Notes under the pieces: generated by a model
The model's database searches: none
Told to the model about the DNA's origin: nothing
The model's input: the letters and a program-made list of their open reading frames with translations, nothing else
NCBI RefSeq assembly: GCF_004359215.1
Contig: NW_027152191.1
Location: 221,560-285,559, forward strand
Direction of reading: 5' to 3'
Origin: Bremia lactucae
Lineage: Eukaryota > Oomycota > Peronosporomycetes > Peronosporales > Peronosporaceae
Length of the DNA: 64,000 nucleotides
In this document: in pieces, positions 1-10,314 of the stretch
Layout of the letters: each line of letters starts with the position of its first letter
How positions within the stretch are numbered: position 1 is the stretch's first letter
Program-made: the position numbers and the translations under genes

Positions 1-750
1 GTCATCTCTTATCAGTCCCGGCTATTAAAAGCCGCGGAACTGAATTACCCTGTGCATGACAAAGAGCTACTTTCAATAAAGTATGCTCTTGTCAAGTTTC
101 GTGTGCACCTATTGGGCACCGAACCATTTGTGGTTTATACGGATCACGCATCACTGCGGACCGCAATAAACTCACCGCACCTCTCGCCTAGAATGGCAAG
201 ATGGCTCACATTCTTCTCTGAATTTAATTTCAAAGTTGAATATAAGCCGGGTAAGTCGAATGTCTTGGCTGACGCTTTATCGCGCAGACCAGACTTCGAG
301 GTTAGACACCAGGAAAGTGTGTCTAGTGCGAAAGCACAATTTCAGCCGTCGACGTTGGCAGCCATGAAGGCAAACCACGTGACATGCTCATTGGCCTCTG
401 AGATAAAAGAGCGCTACAGACGGGACGACTACTGTCGCCTGCTGTTTGATCACTTCGTTGGACCTAAGAATTCCCTTCCGTCGCACATGAAAGCTAAGCT
501 AAATCGCTATAGCTACAGCGATCGCCTGTTATGGCATCAGCTGTTACCTTGTGATCCCTTGAGGATCTATGTGCCTCATGACACAGATCTCAAGCTGATG
601 ATTCTTCACGAGCTCCATAATGTGTTATCTAGTTGGCATCTGGGCCGTAAGAAGACATTATTACGAGTGTCAGATAAATATTTGGTGGCCACATCTATAC
701 AGATGGGTGGCCAACTACATTCGCTCTTGCGAACAGTGTCAGCGCATTAA
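1..750 (+). pseudogene. gypsy A pol: RNase H and start of integrase zinc domain
   Basis: The frame is open from the window edge (an internal ATG is at 52). It begins with the RNase H signature SRLLKAAELNYPVHDKELLS, followed by FVVYTDHASLRTAI and KSNVLADALSRRPDFEV, which are typical of Ty3/gypsy RNase H. From about 580 the start of the HHCC integrase zinc domain appears (HELHNVL, then WHLGRKKT). The reading frame then shifts near 660-720, and the cysteine pair CEQC continues in the frame of the next entry. The upstream reverse transcriptase is cut off by the window edge. The copy is non-functional because of the shift. Confidence 0.82.
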
Positions 751-1111
751 GCCTGCACCGTCCAGCAGTGCGCCACTGAAGCCGCTACCGATTCCAACCA
801 ACTGTTGGAAGTCAGTAAGTCTGGACTTCATGTTTGGCATGCCGCCGGCTCACAAGGGTCGGACGGGGCTCGTTGTCTTTGTAGACAGACTGAGCAAAAT
901 GGTGCATTTAGCACCATGTAATACATCGATCACAGGCAAGGAGGCAGCTCTCTTGTTCCTGGATCATGTTCACCGACTACACGCGATGCTCGAGTCCATA
1001 GTATCGGACCGGGATCAACGGTTTACGTCTAAGTTTTGGCGATATGTGTTCGAGCTGCTAGGTAGCAAGCTCCACATGTCAACCGCAGATCATTACCAGA
1101 CTGATGGCTAA
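620..1111 (+). pseudogene. gypsy A pol: integrase zinc domain end and catalytic core
   Basis: This frame continues the integrase. CEQCQRIKPAPSS closes the HHCC zinc domain. SLDFMFGMPPAHKGRTGLVV carries the first catalytic Asp and IVSDRDQRFTSKFW the second. The third acidic residue, normally in QTDGxTERxNR, is destroyed here: after QTDG the sequence reads stop, then PQRANRVVAD, so Glu is replaced by Gln. The homologous B2 copy at 52034-52660 keeps the Glu. The core is therefore catalytically dead in copy A. Its role was strand transfer of the element's cDNA into the host genome. Confidence 0.82.
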
Positions 1112-1499
1112 CCACAACGTGCCAATCGGGTCGTGGCGGATGCCTTACGCACTATAGCAACTCTTAAAGAGTGGAGCAAGCAATTGCCTTTTATGAAGTA
1201 TGCTATACATTACAGTGTCCACGCCAGTACGGATGAGACACTGTTTTATATTAATGGACTGCGCCCATTCTCAGACGCCAGTCTCGTTTGCGCGCAGCCC
1301 GAGTCTTAGTGGGGGAGGGCCCCTCACTATGCTTGGTGCGAAAGAGGACCATAGTTTCATCAATATGACGATGCCCCATGAGGGTATCATCTCAACGACT
1401 GAAACTTGCCCTAGTGACCTGCCAGTTTAGCAGTGTCAATAAACTACGCCTTATGACCGTCCTCTTGGCGGTATCACAGGCAATTTTGATGCTAAAAGC

Positions 1500-2445
1500 G
1501 TGAGCGAGGCTCAACGCTTTGTGAATGAGCGATTAGCCATCACACGTAAAGTCCGTGACGCGATGGCAAGCGCACAGGACAAGCAAAAAGAATATGCGGA
1601 CCGAAATGGTCGCAGAAATAATGTACTCTTTAGAGTGGGTGGAAACGTACTATTAAGTACTGCTACCCTATCTAAAAATGCAATTTCTGTTCTACCTGGA
1701 GGTACTACGAAGTTGTTGCCGCGTTTCATTGGGCCCTTTAAGGTGGTTGAAGAGGTTGAAGACCTAAATTATAGGCTCACCTTTCCCCCGTATATGAAAA
1801 CGCACCCCGTAATTTACGTGGGTCGTCTGAAACAGTATGTAGACCCAAATGAGGTCACATATTCCCACCTTACTAAGGAGACCGATGATGACGCCGACTG
1901 TGAGTCGAGCGTCGTTCGGGTGAGGGGGGCGGTAAAGGCGAAAAGCTATCGGACCGATGCCTCCTACCACGAACAGGACTTGGAGAGCGAGGGATTTCAC
2001 GCGAGTAACGCGGATTTCTCAGCATTATCCGTTCGAAACGGTCCAAGCGAGTCTTCAGGCGTTCATACTCCTGACGAGTCTTCGCTCGGACATCAACGAG
2101 ATCCGAGGTCAGTCGCAAGACTTGACTCTCGAGATCCGCAATACGTCGTTCAGCAGCGCTTAACGCATGGGACTAAAGGGACAAAGGTAAGGCAGCCGCG
2201 AGTAGGTGGGCGACATCGCCACCCCTATCGGGCGCCACCTGCACTGATGGATGCGGGTGGGAATCTACACTTCCTTGTTGGAAGGTTGCTTGCCCACCGC
2301 TTCGTGACGCAAGGGTATCAGATCCTCGTCCAATGGAAAGGTTACCCGCACACTTTTGACTTTTAGGAACCGATCGATACCCTACGTATTAATATGCCCG
2401 GCTTGGTGGCTGTCTATGAAATGGAGCACCAGCTGAGTCCTCTTC
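1500..2445 (+). pseudogene. gypsy A pol: integrase C-terminus, linker and chromodomain
   Basis: The segment begins with the integrase C-terminal region (SEAQRFVNERLAITRKVRDA). It then has a GPY/F-like block (KLLPRFIGPFKVVEEVEDL, then THPVIYVGRLKQY) ending about 1850. A Ser/Asp-rich linker of about 120 residues follows, then a chromodomain (LHFLVGRLLAHRFV, QILVQWKGYP). A TAG at 2364-2366 replaces the Trp codon of the chromodomain WEP motif. The rest continues in frame as EPIDTLRINMPGLVAVYEM. Chromodomains steer integration towards marked chromatin in chromoviruses. The linker and chromodomain are antisense to the minus-strand frame at 1870-2640. Confidence 0.85.
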
Positions 2446-3374
2446 GCTAGTCTCAAATGGACTAGCAGAAGTAGCGTTGTGAGAAGAAACAGGGGGTATA
2501 GTACCGCCCATGATTTCTTTCACACGCAAACGGGCGAATTTACTTCGCTGCGACCGCTGTTTCATCGCACTGGAATGCGGATGATTGTGGCGCACGAATT
2601 CCGCCTCGTATTGTTCGGGCGTTTCATTTGGACGCAACACAACCGGAATCGGGAAAATACGCCCAAGCGATTTTCTCTGAGCCCTCCATGATTAAAAGAC
2701 GCCATAATAATTATTGGCGTCTACAAGAGCGCGCTCTTGGAGCGACGCTCTTGGCCCATTTCAATGAGGCCATTCAGAGGGAGGGGCCATCTTTGGAATG
2801 CCTCCCGTCACATAGCCACGTTCTAAACGACTGCCTTATGACACCGCCCGAGCACGTTCACGTGTCGTCAGCGGAGCTTTAGGCTCCGAATCCTCTATGT
2901 CCGAACCATTATGGATTATGTTCTGAGCATAAGGCGTTGTGGTTTTACTCACGGAGAAGCGGCTGCGCCTTTATAGGCAGCGCTCTCATTACCTGTCGCT
3001 GCGCTATTCAGCGCAGACGACGAAACAGCATTTGTAAATGCTGCTGTCTCCATGTTGTGAGCCATGAAAGAAGTTTGGATAGGCAATAATGTGCCATCAT
3101 TCTTCCTCAGGAGCTCATTGCCCGCATCACTACTATGAGGTGATGGCAACGGTGTCGACTCATTGTAGTCGACAATGAGCGACGGATCAACATCCTTACT
3201 GTTAAAGTGGGATGGATCCTTTAGCCCTGTTAACGCGGCAGCAGCAGTAGCTGTCGGCGTTTCGACTAAGGCATTAGACGCGGCCGGCAAATTAATGCGG
3301 CGCGTGCATTTACTTTGAGGTTGAGTGGGCGTCTTCGCAGACAACCCACCAAAGTGGCCCCTTTTAAGTGGCAT
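1870..3374 (-). pseudogene. antisense ORF (aORF) of gypsy A, convergent with pol
   Basis: This minus-strand gene-like region starts with ATG at 3374, 113 bp inside the 3' LTR. A 141-residue Ser/Thr/Ala-rich N-terminal part (MPLKRGHFGGLSAKTPTQPQ) ends at a stop at 2949. After a frameshift the frame resumes about 2640 (MLRPNETPEQYEAEFVRHNH, then SKFARLRVKEI). It then stays in one frame down to about 1870 with only two stops, near 2389 and 2175. The C-terminal part is a heptad-like helix (LRLTSDLVDVRAKTRQEYER) followed by a basic Ser/Pro/Arg tail (SPSPVRGRRHRSDSFSP, STHSRRHHRSP). No protease, polymerase or zinc-knuckle motif is visible. A close homologue lies at 48357-49877. The function is unknown; a nucleic-acid- or RNA-binding accessory role is only a guess from the basic tail. 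Confidence 0.62.
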
Positions 3375-3486
3375 TTTGGCGCCGTGTATGGATTGAGTGA
3401 ACTAGCGGCGCGTAAAGGTGCTCGCAGTTCCTAACTCCTCTTTGACGAATTTAAAAATGTAAATTTGTTCTTTAAAGGGGGGATGG

Positions 3487-4017
3487 TGTAATGGGCTAAA
3501 GTTGCACTTACGTAACACAGTCCCCATTAAGTAGATCAAGTGTACTTAAGGGGATAGTCAGTTACTAAATAATAGTAATTAGACCCAGCACTCGGGTGTG
3601 GTGCACATTTGTGACCAACCCTTGTGGATGTGATGCACATGGTGCAATTACATTAAAGGGATGACGCCCAGCGTCATCCGTTACGCGAGGTATCTAGAAA
3701 GATACGCTCGCAATACACATTAAAGGTTTTCTATAGAGATAACATTTTAATTGGTAAAAATAAGTATTTGTATTTGATTCTATTAAATATAAATCAGTCT
3801 GAAAACTACTTCCTACTTGGTTAGTGCGCATGAGGAAACGGATTACCGCTCCCGTGACGACTCTTAATCACAGTACTTAGTGTGTTGGGTGAGGCCGCCA
3901 ACGCGTCCACCACAACTACCTCACTGCACGCAAGAGAAGCAGGTTAAACCGCTTCCTCGCTGTGCTAGGGCAGGTGTCTAAGTAGAGCGTGGCCGCATTA
4001 CGACGTGCCCGCCTACA
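3487..4017 (+). repeat. LTR type 1, 3' LTR of gypsy A
   Basis: The 531-bp segment begins TGTAATGGGC directly after a polypurine tract and ends GCCCGCCTACA. Two relatives lie at 32732-33271 (near full length) and 43384-43721 (3' part). It contains two hairpins shared by the copies: GGATGACGC with GCGTCATCC near 3659-3680, and a GCGAGGTATC/GATACGCTCGC pair near 3686-3712. The 5' partner is outside the window. Confidence 0.85.
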
Positions 4018-5372
4018 TAAGTGACTTGTTAAACTTACTTAGAGGAAGGCTTTAAATTCAAACATTCGCTTAATTCTATAAGGCTTACTTAATTCTATAG
4101 AACTAAGCGATTGTTTGAGCATAAAGTCTTCCTCTGACTTCAGGAACAAGGTAGCTTCGCTGTAAAGTGACTGACCATGTATAATAATTTCTAAAGATCA
4201 ATTAACATTTGCTGATTGAACCATCTGACCTGTTTCTCGTCTTTCACGATCCAGCTGACAAAAATCGTTCAGAGAGCTGTACATCTCGTAATTCTGCATG
4301 AAGAGCGGATTACCTAATACGTTTTACGCTTTCCGGTTTTGCTGAAGCTAAAGTCAGCTCATAAAAAATTATAAGAAATATACTTTAATGATTTTAAGAC
4401 AGCCGCGCATGATTTTTTTAGTTGAAAGCCGCCTCAAATGACCATGTGATATGAAGATTGTCCTGTCGGCCGCCTTCATCGAGCGAAAGCCTAAGCATCC
4501 AATCGCGACAGCGCATTTATAACCCCAAGCGAGCCTACTAGACTCGTCCATGTTCTCACCTTTGCGCCAAGGTGTGCATAATTATTAACAGCACGTATAA
4601 AATGTAGTGCGCACAGCGAGCATTAGAAAGTCGCTGACAGGGTGATAATTTACAAGGAAGGCCTCCCCGTGTAAGGCTGCAAAAAAACACCATAACGACA
4701 TATTTATAGCAAAATGGTGCATTACGCCCGTTGCTCAGAAGTTATAGACGGTCCAAAATTTGCCAAATGTTATGTGAAGAATATTTTTAGCTTTATACTC
4801 TTCCAGAGTCCATTGTGCAGGGTAGGGACACAAAGGCATCAGCTGCATCATAAAGGCAGTTTACGCTGCTAAAAGGACGTGTGAATGTGCTGCCAACCTT
4901 ATCTCCTATATATTTATGATTCAAAATCCACAGAAGATTTTAAAATTAACAATACGTTGTGTGGCTTCCTAGGCTGCATTCCACTTGTCACTAACGACTT
5001 GCGCCGCGCTTGAGTGCCGCTAAATTTAATTTTAGATTCGTCAAAAAGGCACAAATTTGAGTGTGGGGAAAGCTCCGCTCATCTACCCAATAGCAGTCTG
5101 CGGAGAAGTTTGCACCGGATATGTAATAAGGCCTTGTGAGTTGTGGAGCAACTGAACAAAATCGTTGAAATTACGTTTTGCGTCATCAGATAGTAATAAA
5201 TTGAATAAGACACCGTAGCAGCGTAAACTGGTTGTATGACAGCACGAGTTCTCAACTGCACAACATGCAGCAGGTCACAGCTTTCGAACCGCTTGGTCAA
5301 CATAATCATTATTAACTTAAATCAAGCTTGTAGCTTTTTAAGATGTCGTGAGCAAATTGAAGGAAATAAAAC
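4018..5372. other. non-coding, no feature recognised
   Basis: About 1.35 kb between the type 1 LTR and the type 2 LTR. The few short ORFs (for example 4369-4551) have no recognisable motif and no relative in the window. The stretch is AT-rich, probably decayed repeat sequence. Confidence 0.5.
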
Positions 5373-5839
5373 TATAATGGGGTGTCCCGTTACACAATAA
5401 TATTTTTTTTCAAAAAAAATAATAAATATTGTCTCCTATAATAAGAAATAAACAAAGACGTACAAAAGTATTATTTTTTATTTATTTGACTTAAAAGTTT
5501 CAATATTCCAAATTTGGCATTGACGCAATAAGGCATTGGTTCTATTTATTGGTTGATATAAATCAACCTTGCCAATCGTTACAGGACACGATAAGGCGTT
5601 GCGCAGGAGGCGCATTGCATAGTCGGGTATAAATACATTAAAGCTAGTCGACTTTCTATATATTATAACAATTTACTTTATCCTTATCGTAAAGCCTTAG
5701 AATTAGCCCTCAGTAGCTAAGACTTCCCAGCTACTTAGAACCGTCCTCTGCACGTCGTGTGCATAAATTAATCGAGGAACCCCACCTTCACTGTAATCAG
5801 TGTAAATTGACGACAACTGTTGTCAAGACTCCCGTTGCA
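5373..5839 (+). repeat. LTR type 2 (5' LTR of a gypsy remnant)
   Basis: Homologous to the LTRs at 46148-46654 (plus) and 37808-38291 (minus). The start is mutated from TGTAA to TATAATGGGG. The following GTGTCCCGTTACA completes the terminal palindrome seen in the other copies. The end reads CCCGTTGCA. The next bases, CCAGGTAGCAC, are a degraded primer-binding site (intact form CCTGGTAGCAC at 46655). Confidence 0.8.
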
Positions 5840-6413
5840 CCAGGTAGCACTTGCACTTCGTAGTCCGTTCAATGGCTTACGCACAATCAAGCCATTAAGG
5901 ACATTATGGATGAAGAAGGAGGAGCTTTAAGCCTCTTGAGAAGGCTATCACGCAACGCGTAGAGGTTCACTATTTGAGTGACCTTGACTGGAGAGCGGTC
6001 GAATACATGAGCTTGGTAGTAGGCGGGCCAGCCAATGGCACCATGCTGTTCACTCGGAACACAGATGAACAACATGAGGCCATAGCCGAGTTCGTACAAC
6101 GTGAACTCGACGGAACCAAGATAAGTAGCTTTGCTTTGTCAGCAAGGCTTTCAACACACAGACATGCTGAGAAAACAGGGTAGTCAAGAGTTGAAACTGC
6201 TGAGACAGCAGCATCTACATGCTGCTAGTGGGCCAACGCCTTCGCGTCAACCCAAAAGCCCGAAAATATGAATTGCTATTTAAGGCAATCGAAGGCGACT
6301 CCTTTTTGATGATGATTTGTTGTCGAATTACTCGACGCCATTAAAGCTCGTTGCATCATCATTGATGCGACGAAAGTAAAATTTGGCATGTTAACGTAGC
6401 CGAACGTACCAAA
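5840..6413 (+). pseudogene. gypsy gag remnant after type 2 LTR
   Basis: Plus-strand gag fragments. The clearest is LDWRAVEYMSLVVGGPANG followed by IAEFVQREL, homologous to the gag start of element E at 46719-47114 and of element C at 60883-61203. The frame is broken at about 6180 by a stop. Nucleotide similarity to E continues to about 6413, where LINE sequence begins abruptly on the other strand. The protein would have been the capsid/nucleocapsid polyprotein. Nothing of protease or pol remains. Confidence 0.7.
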
Positions 6414-6620
6414 TCTTGGATCAGCCACCGGACATGTCCAGAAAATGTGCTCCAGTGTCTCCTTGTGAACGCCACAGACGGACAGCCTCCTGCAACTGTT
6501 GTCAAGTTCCCTGCCCGGGAAAATAAATTGAGCTGTTGGAGTAACAAACGGTAATAGACCCACACTTGCTACTCCGTAATTGCATTTTGATGACCTCACA
6601 GCTGCTTCGGGGTTTGACAA
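6413..6620 (-). pseudogene. LINE ORF2 C-terminal zf-RVT finger
   Basis: The minus-strand translation carries CRRLSVCGVHKETLEHIFWT followed by CPVADPRFG. This is the Cys/His finger typically found at the C-terminus of LINE reverse transcriptase polyproteins. The reading frame runs on past 6413 into non-LINE sequence, so the natural stop is lost. Between 6620 and about 7970 the minus strand continues as LINE sequence in several short frames; I could not resolve an RNase H active site there. Confidence 0.7.
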
Positions 6621-7972
6621 AGAGCTGCAGAGTACCAGTCTCCCCGGTCTGCGCAGGTTTGTAACTTCTGTAGTAGACCTTCCAGAGCCGTGCCGAGCCC
6701 CACCTTCGCCTTGCCATACCGCTGGCGTTTAATGTACCTAAGAACATGCCGATTCGCTACGTTGAATGAGGCATCTCACAGAAAGCTGTGGATCGATGGA
6801 TGTGCCTCAATGACAAGCCCGAGAGCTCGTTGCGAGCTCCTGATGACGGCCACATCGTCCCATTCTCCAGATATACTGGATATAAGTCATCGACTGTGCA
6901 ATTAATCCCGTTGGCCTTCTGCTCAAGCATGATTCTCCGTGATGAAATATCCAGCGCTGTACCTTCCACCCCTCGGACAGCTCCATTCTCTACCAGCACC
7001 CAGTTGTAAGATAGCCGGAGGTCCGGGGGGGGGGTGTCGTACAGCCACCGTGGGGATCACCTCGAATGTCCGTCCCATAGCCAACGGAGGACTCCCTAAT
7101 AGAATTGCTAAAGCCCAGCGCCCGAGTTTGCGGTTCGGGTTGTGCTTCTCCGGTCCCTCAGCCAACGGGACGTGACAAACGTATGTTGTCGGACCGGTTC
7201 GCTCCATCGCAATTTCTTCCAGTGAGCACTGCCTGATGCGGTCGTATTTCTTGCTCATCAACCGATAACCTGTGCCATCGCATAACCATGGGATTGTCTG
7301 CCCACGAATACTTGGTCAATACCGTCTGGTCATGGCCGTTATCTCCCATGTAACTGCCGGTAACAGCTCCGCTAATCAAATCGTAAGCCGGTCTCCGTCC
7401 CTCCAGCATTTGGTCTGCAAGATGTGCCGTTGTATATTACGACCATGCCGATCCTGTAAGGCTTCATGCTCCATTTAAGCCAAGCACGAATATCAGCTTG
7501 CAACGATTCACCACGTATCTTGCTCCGTTGCCTGCGGAAATAAAGGGGGTTTAGTGGCGTGATTACGATAGAGGCGTCGTCCCGAGCCTCCGGAAACGTC
7601 CAAAATTTCCACGCCCCGACGTATCTGTCGCGCCTCTGTGTAAGCTAACGACGAGCGTGTTTTATTCGTTGTAATTTAACAGCCACTGCTATCGAAACCA
7701 AGCCGACCCCACAAGCCGCTCGCGGTGTGTACAAAATGCCAAGTTAATTTTATGACGACTGCGCTCTGTTGAGGTTGCATGTTTCCACAGAAATTGTTTG
7801 TGGAGATTTCGGAGCTCCTCCTCCTCCTATTGTGGCATATCAAAGGCCGCTGCCGTGAAGAGTATTCCTGGCAGCATAATTACATTGAGTATGAGCACCC
7901 AGAGAAAGAGACACTGGTCGCCACCCGAGTAGCCGTCGCGAGTCGACGGTGCACGTTCCGAATCCGGACAGC

Positions 7973-8858
7973 CTAATTTGCGTCGACGAGTGTACCCACT
8001 TGGTGACCGAGATAGTGTGTTGTTTCGCCATGAGGCAACACAGGTATTCCCTCATATTCAGGCAAAGCCACTGCCGTATTCAAAAAGATGATCTGACTTT
8101 TTGTTGGCTGCACAGTGAGCCCCGATAACCGACCGAAAGCTGCGACGATGTCGAGGACGCGTGGAACATTACTCGCTTCTTGGAGAAATACAGTGGAGTC
8201 ATCGACAAACGCGGAAAGGGTGTGTTGCTCACCGTGTGTCCCGGGAACTTCGATCCCCTGAAGCTCGCAGTCCTGTGTGATCGCTAATGACAGGACATCC
8301 GCCGCCAGGATGAACAGTAATGACGCCAAAGTGCATCCCTGCCGAATCCCGTTGTGATTTCCAATGGATGAGAAAGGGAGCCATTGACCAAAAATTTAGC
8401 TGTGGTAGACTCATGCAATTTCCGCGTCATATGAATGAAAGGACTTGCGGATCTATACTCTTCCAGGACTTGAAAGAGGAAATCCGGTGCACCATGTCGT
8501 ATGCCTTTCGAAAATCCAGCAATAAAATTTCTTGACTCCGTGTTGCTTCCAAGTCAGGTTCAGCCCGAGCAGTAGAGACTGCGGCGAGCATCATCATGAC
8601 TGTTTTCATCATCTCCCGTCCCTGCACAAAACCCGGCTGGTTGTCCACAACCGCCTTAGGAAGGACAGCTTGTGATCGTGTTGCCATAAGTTTGGCAACT
8701 ATTTTGTACCCTGTATGAAGAAGCGATATCGGCCGGTAATCCATAGCATCGACCAAGTCCCCCTTTTTGTGAAGTAAAATAATATGGCCTCCTAGAAGTG
8801 AAGGCGGCGGATCCTTCTCATTCAGTAATTCGTTTTCGAGGAGTACCATCGCCGGCAC
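7973..8858 (-). pseudogene. LINE ORF2 reverse transcriptase
   Basis: Two minus-strand frames (8858-8427 and 8329-7973) together make a LINE RT domain. The first has [30 protein letters not shown] and [12 protein letters not shown], which holds the first catalytic Asp. The second has FILAADVLSLAI and the active-site box FVDDSTVFL, followed by the thumb region FGRLSGLTVQPTKSQI. A frameshift at about 8430-8330 separates them. Both Asp residues of the xxDD box are retained, so the catalytic motifs decayed less than the frame. Confidence 0.85.
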
Positions 8859-9423
8859 TAAAATAGCTTGAGTTTATAAAAGTCATAATTCAGCCCATCA
8901 TACCCCGCCGCCTTGTGCCGATTAAGTCCTGATATTGCACTGACCACTTCGTCCATGCTTACAGGCTGAAGCAGGAAGCATTTTCGATCAAAGTCATTTT
9001 GCGAGCCTCCGGAATCGTGACGAATTCATTGAACGCCTGACGCATGCGCCACTGCAGTATAGTGTTGTGACTCCAGCCTAAAATTTGCTGCCACTCCGTT
9101 GCAAACTTATCAGCGACTGTGGCATGGCACGAAAAGGCCACCCCATGGAGGTGGTGAAGGTTGGTAACAGTTTGGTCCCGCTCCCAATCAGAAACGCGCT
9201 TGTAATCCCATCGAAGTCAATCTGTCGTAAGCTCAAGTCGGCGCCCCTCCTGAATCATACACTCCTTGCGAAGCGTTACTCGATGAGCGTGTATGAGTTG
9301 CTGTCGACTTGTTAGACCTGCTCGCGTTTGCCGCTGAACCTTTTCCACATACCGTTTGCTTCGTTGTTTTGAACGCTTGCGCACCATTTGATTGCAGCAA
9401 TACACCAGAGAGCCTGGTCATCC

Positions 9424-10184
9424 CTAGTAAGCGCTGATGGGTCTCGTCCCACATTCCGATCGATCAGCTCTGACAGCAGTGGGTTCTGAGAGATAAATAG
9501 GGTACCGAATAGGACGCACTCTTCGACTTTCGGGTGCATTTAACGCACCCCGCCCTAGAATAAGAGACACCCGTAGATGGTCGGACTCGACGGCCGGCTC
9601 TATCACCTCCACCCATTGTACCAAAGACGCCCACCCACGCGGAACATAAAACCGATCAATACTGCTAGCCGTCGATTTGGTCCAGTATGTAAGAAAATCC
9701 GTCGGTTTTGGTGGATCGTCATCCACCGGGGCCGACAATGTACTGGCGTCTTCGAGCCCCATTAAAGTTAGCAAGTGGCCTAACTAAGCACTTTCTGGAC
9801 GTTTAGTGCGCTGGCCACCTTAGCGGTCAAGTTGGAACTTTGTACTGAGCTAAAATCGCCCGCAAGGATGGTATCTCGGCTTGGCCACGGTCATTCCACC
9901 AGGCGAGAAAAAAATGTTTCTCTTTAGGCATGACGGTTTGGCGCATAAATATTCACCAGCAGGGCATTTCCGATCTCAACGCAGACGACCCGGTTTGTCC
10001 ACATTCCAGGATGCCATGGACGTGCCTCGGCTACTCCACGTAGGTCAAGTAAAATTGCCACACACCCCGTTTTGTCTGCACCGACACTCCAGTATGATAG
10101 GAGAGACCCTGTGACAAGCTGGGGTTGTCTCCACCTGCGCTTCCAGTCGTCTTGCAATCGCGAAGCTGACTCCTCACTATTCAC
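9424..10184 (-). pseudogene. LINE ORF2 APE-type endonuclease
   Basis: Minus-strand frames at 10184-9924 and 9774-9424. The first holds YWSVGADKTGCVAILLDLRG and VEIGNALLVNIYAPNRHA, as in LINE exonuclease/endonuclease domains. The second holds SIDRFYVPRGWASLVQWVEV and ESDHLRVSLIL, the C-terminal SDH catalytic signature. The N-terminal beta strand, of NVRGL type, appears to be displaced to about 12600, on the far side of the copia insertion. The domain nicks target DNA to prime reverse transcription. Confidence 0.78.
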
Positions 10185-10198
10185 ATGCCTTTCTTGTA

Positions 10199-10298
10199 TG
10201 TTGAATTACGTTACGCTATGAGCTTTAAGATGGACTTACGGTCGAAATTGCAAACCGGAAAGTCTATCTTCAAGCTCATGGCGTAAGGTAATTCAACA
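10199..10298 (+). repeat. short copia 5' LTR with 27-bp terminal inverted repeats
   Basis: Exactly 100 bp from TGTTGAATTAC to GTAATTCAACA. The outer 27 bases are inverted repeats of each other with two mismatches. The next bases are a primer-binding site. A 100-bp LTR is very short for copia, so an internal deletion is possible. The alternative of a MITE is less likely because the primer-binding site is directly adjacent. Confidence 0.65.
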
Positions 10299-10314
10299 GG
10301 TTATGAGCCCAAGC
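10299..10314 (+). promoter_or_regulatory. primer-binding site, initiator tRNA-Met anticodon arm
   Basis: GGTTATGAGCCCAAGC directly follows the LTR. Its complement contains GGGCTCATAACC, the anticodon arm of eukaryotic initiator tRNA-Met, including the CAU anticodon. Drosophila copia uses the same internal region of this tRNA as a half-tRNA primer. The gag start codon at 10303-10305 lies inside the site. Confidence 0.65.

Larger units (their letters stand above)
1..4017 (+). mobile_element. Ty3/gypsy chromovirus A, 3' portion with 3' LTR
   Basis: The window opens inside the pol gene of a gypsy element read on the plus strand. In order come RNase H, the integrase zinc domain and core, the integrase C-terminus, a chromodomain, a polypurine tract (AAAGGGGGGATGG at about 3474-3486) and a 3' LTR beginning TGTAATGGG at 3487. 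Gag, protease and most of reverse transcriptase lie outside the window. Frameshifts near 700, 1110-1200 and 1440-1500 and a stop inside the chromodomain show that pol is dead. The minus strand over 1870-3374 carries a separate antisense frame, listed on its own. Homologous pol fragments lie in B1 and B2 (49300-53960). Confidence 0.88.
6413..10198 (-). mobile_element. LINE (non-LTR retrotransposon), 3' half: endonuclease, RT, terminal zinc finger
   Basis: A minus-strand LINE ORF2, broken by many stops and frameshifts. Reading from high to low coordinates it has an APE-type endonuclease (10184-9424), reverse transcriptase (8858-7973) and a C-terminal Cys/His finger (about 6480-6415). Its low-coordinate end joins gypsy gag sequence at about 6413 without a poly-T run, so the true 3' end is missing. 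The high-coordinate end is interrupted by a copia remnant at 10199, and LINE sequence resumes at about 12500. Confidence 0.82.

Noticed and set aside
28..31. RXLR reading of NRNLVAF in the 18437-20080 protein
   Set aside because: Residues 28-31 of that protein are RNLV, so the final Arg is missing, and no EER follows. I do not call it an RXLR effector. The coordinates given here are residue numbers of the protein.
4369..4551. 60-residue minus ORF
   Set aside because: Near the chance length for this composition, without motif, relative or supporting context.
10199..10298. MITE interpretation of the 100-bp inverted-repeat unit
   Set aside because: The unit is followed directly by a copia primer-binding site and gag, and has TG..CA ends, so a short LTR is the simpler reading. 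It is kept as an alternative.
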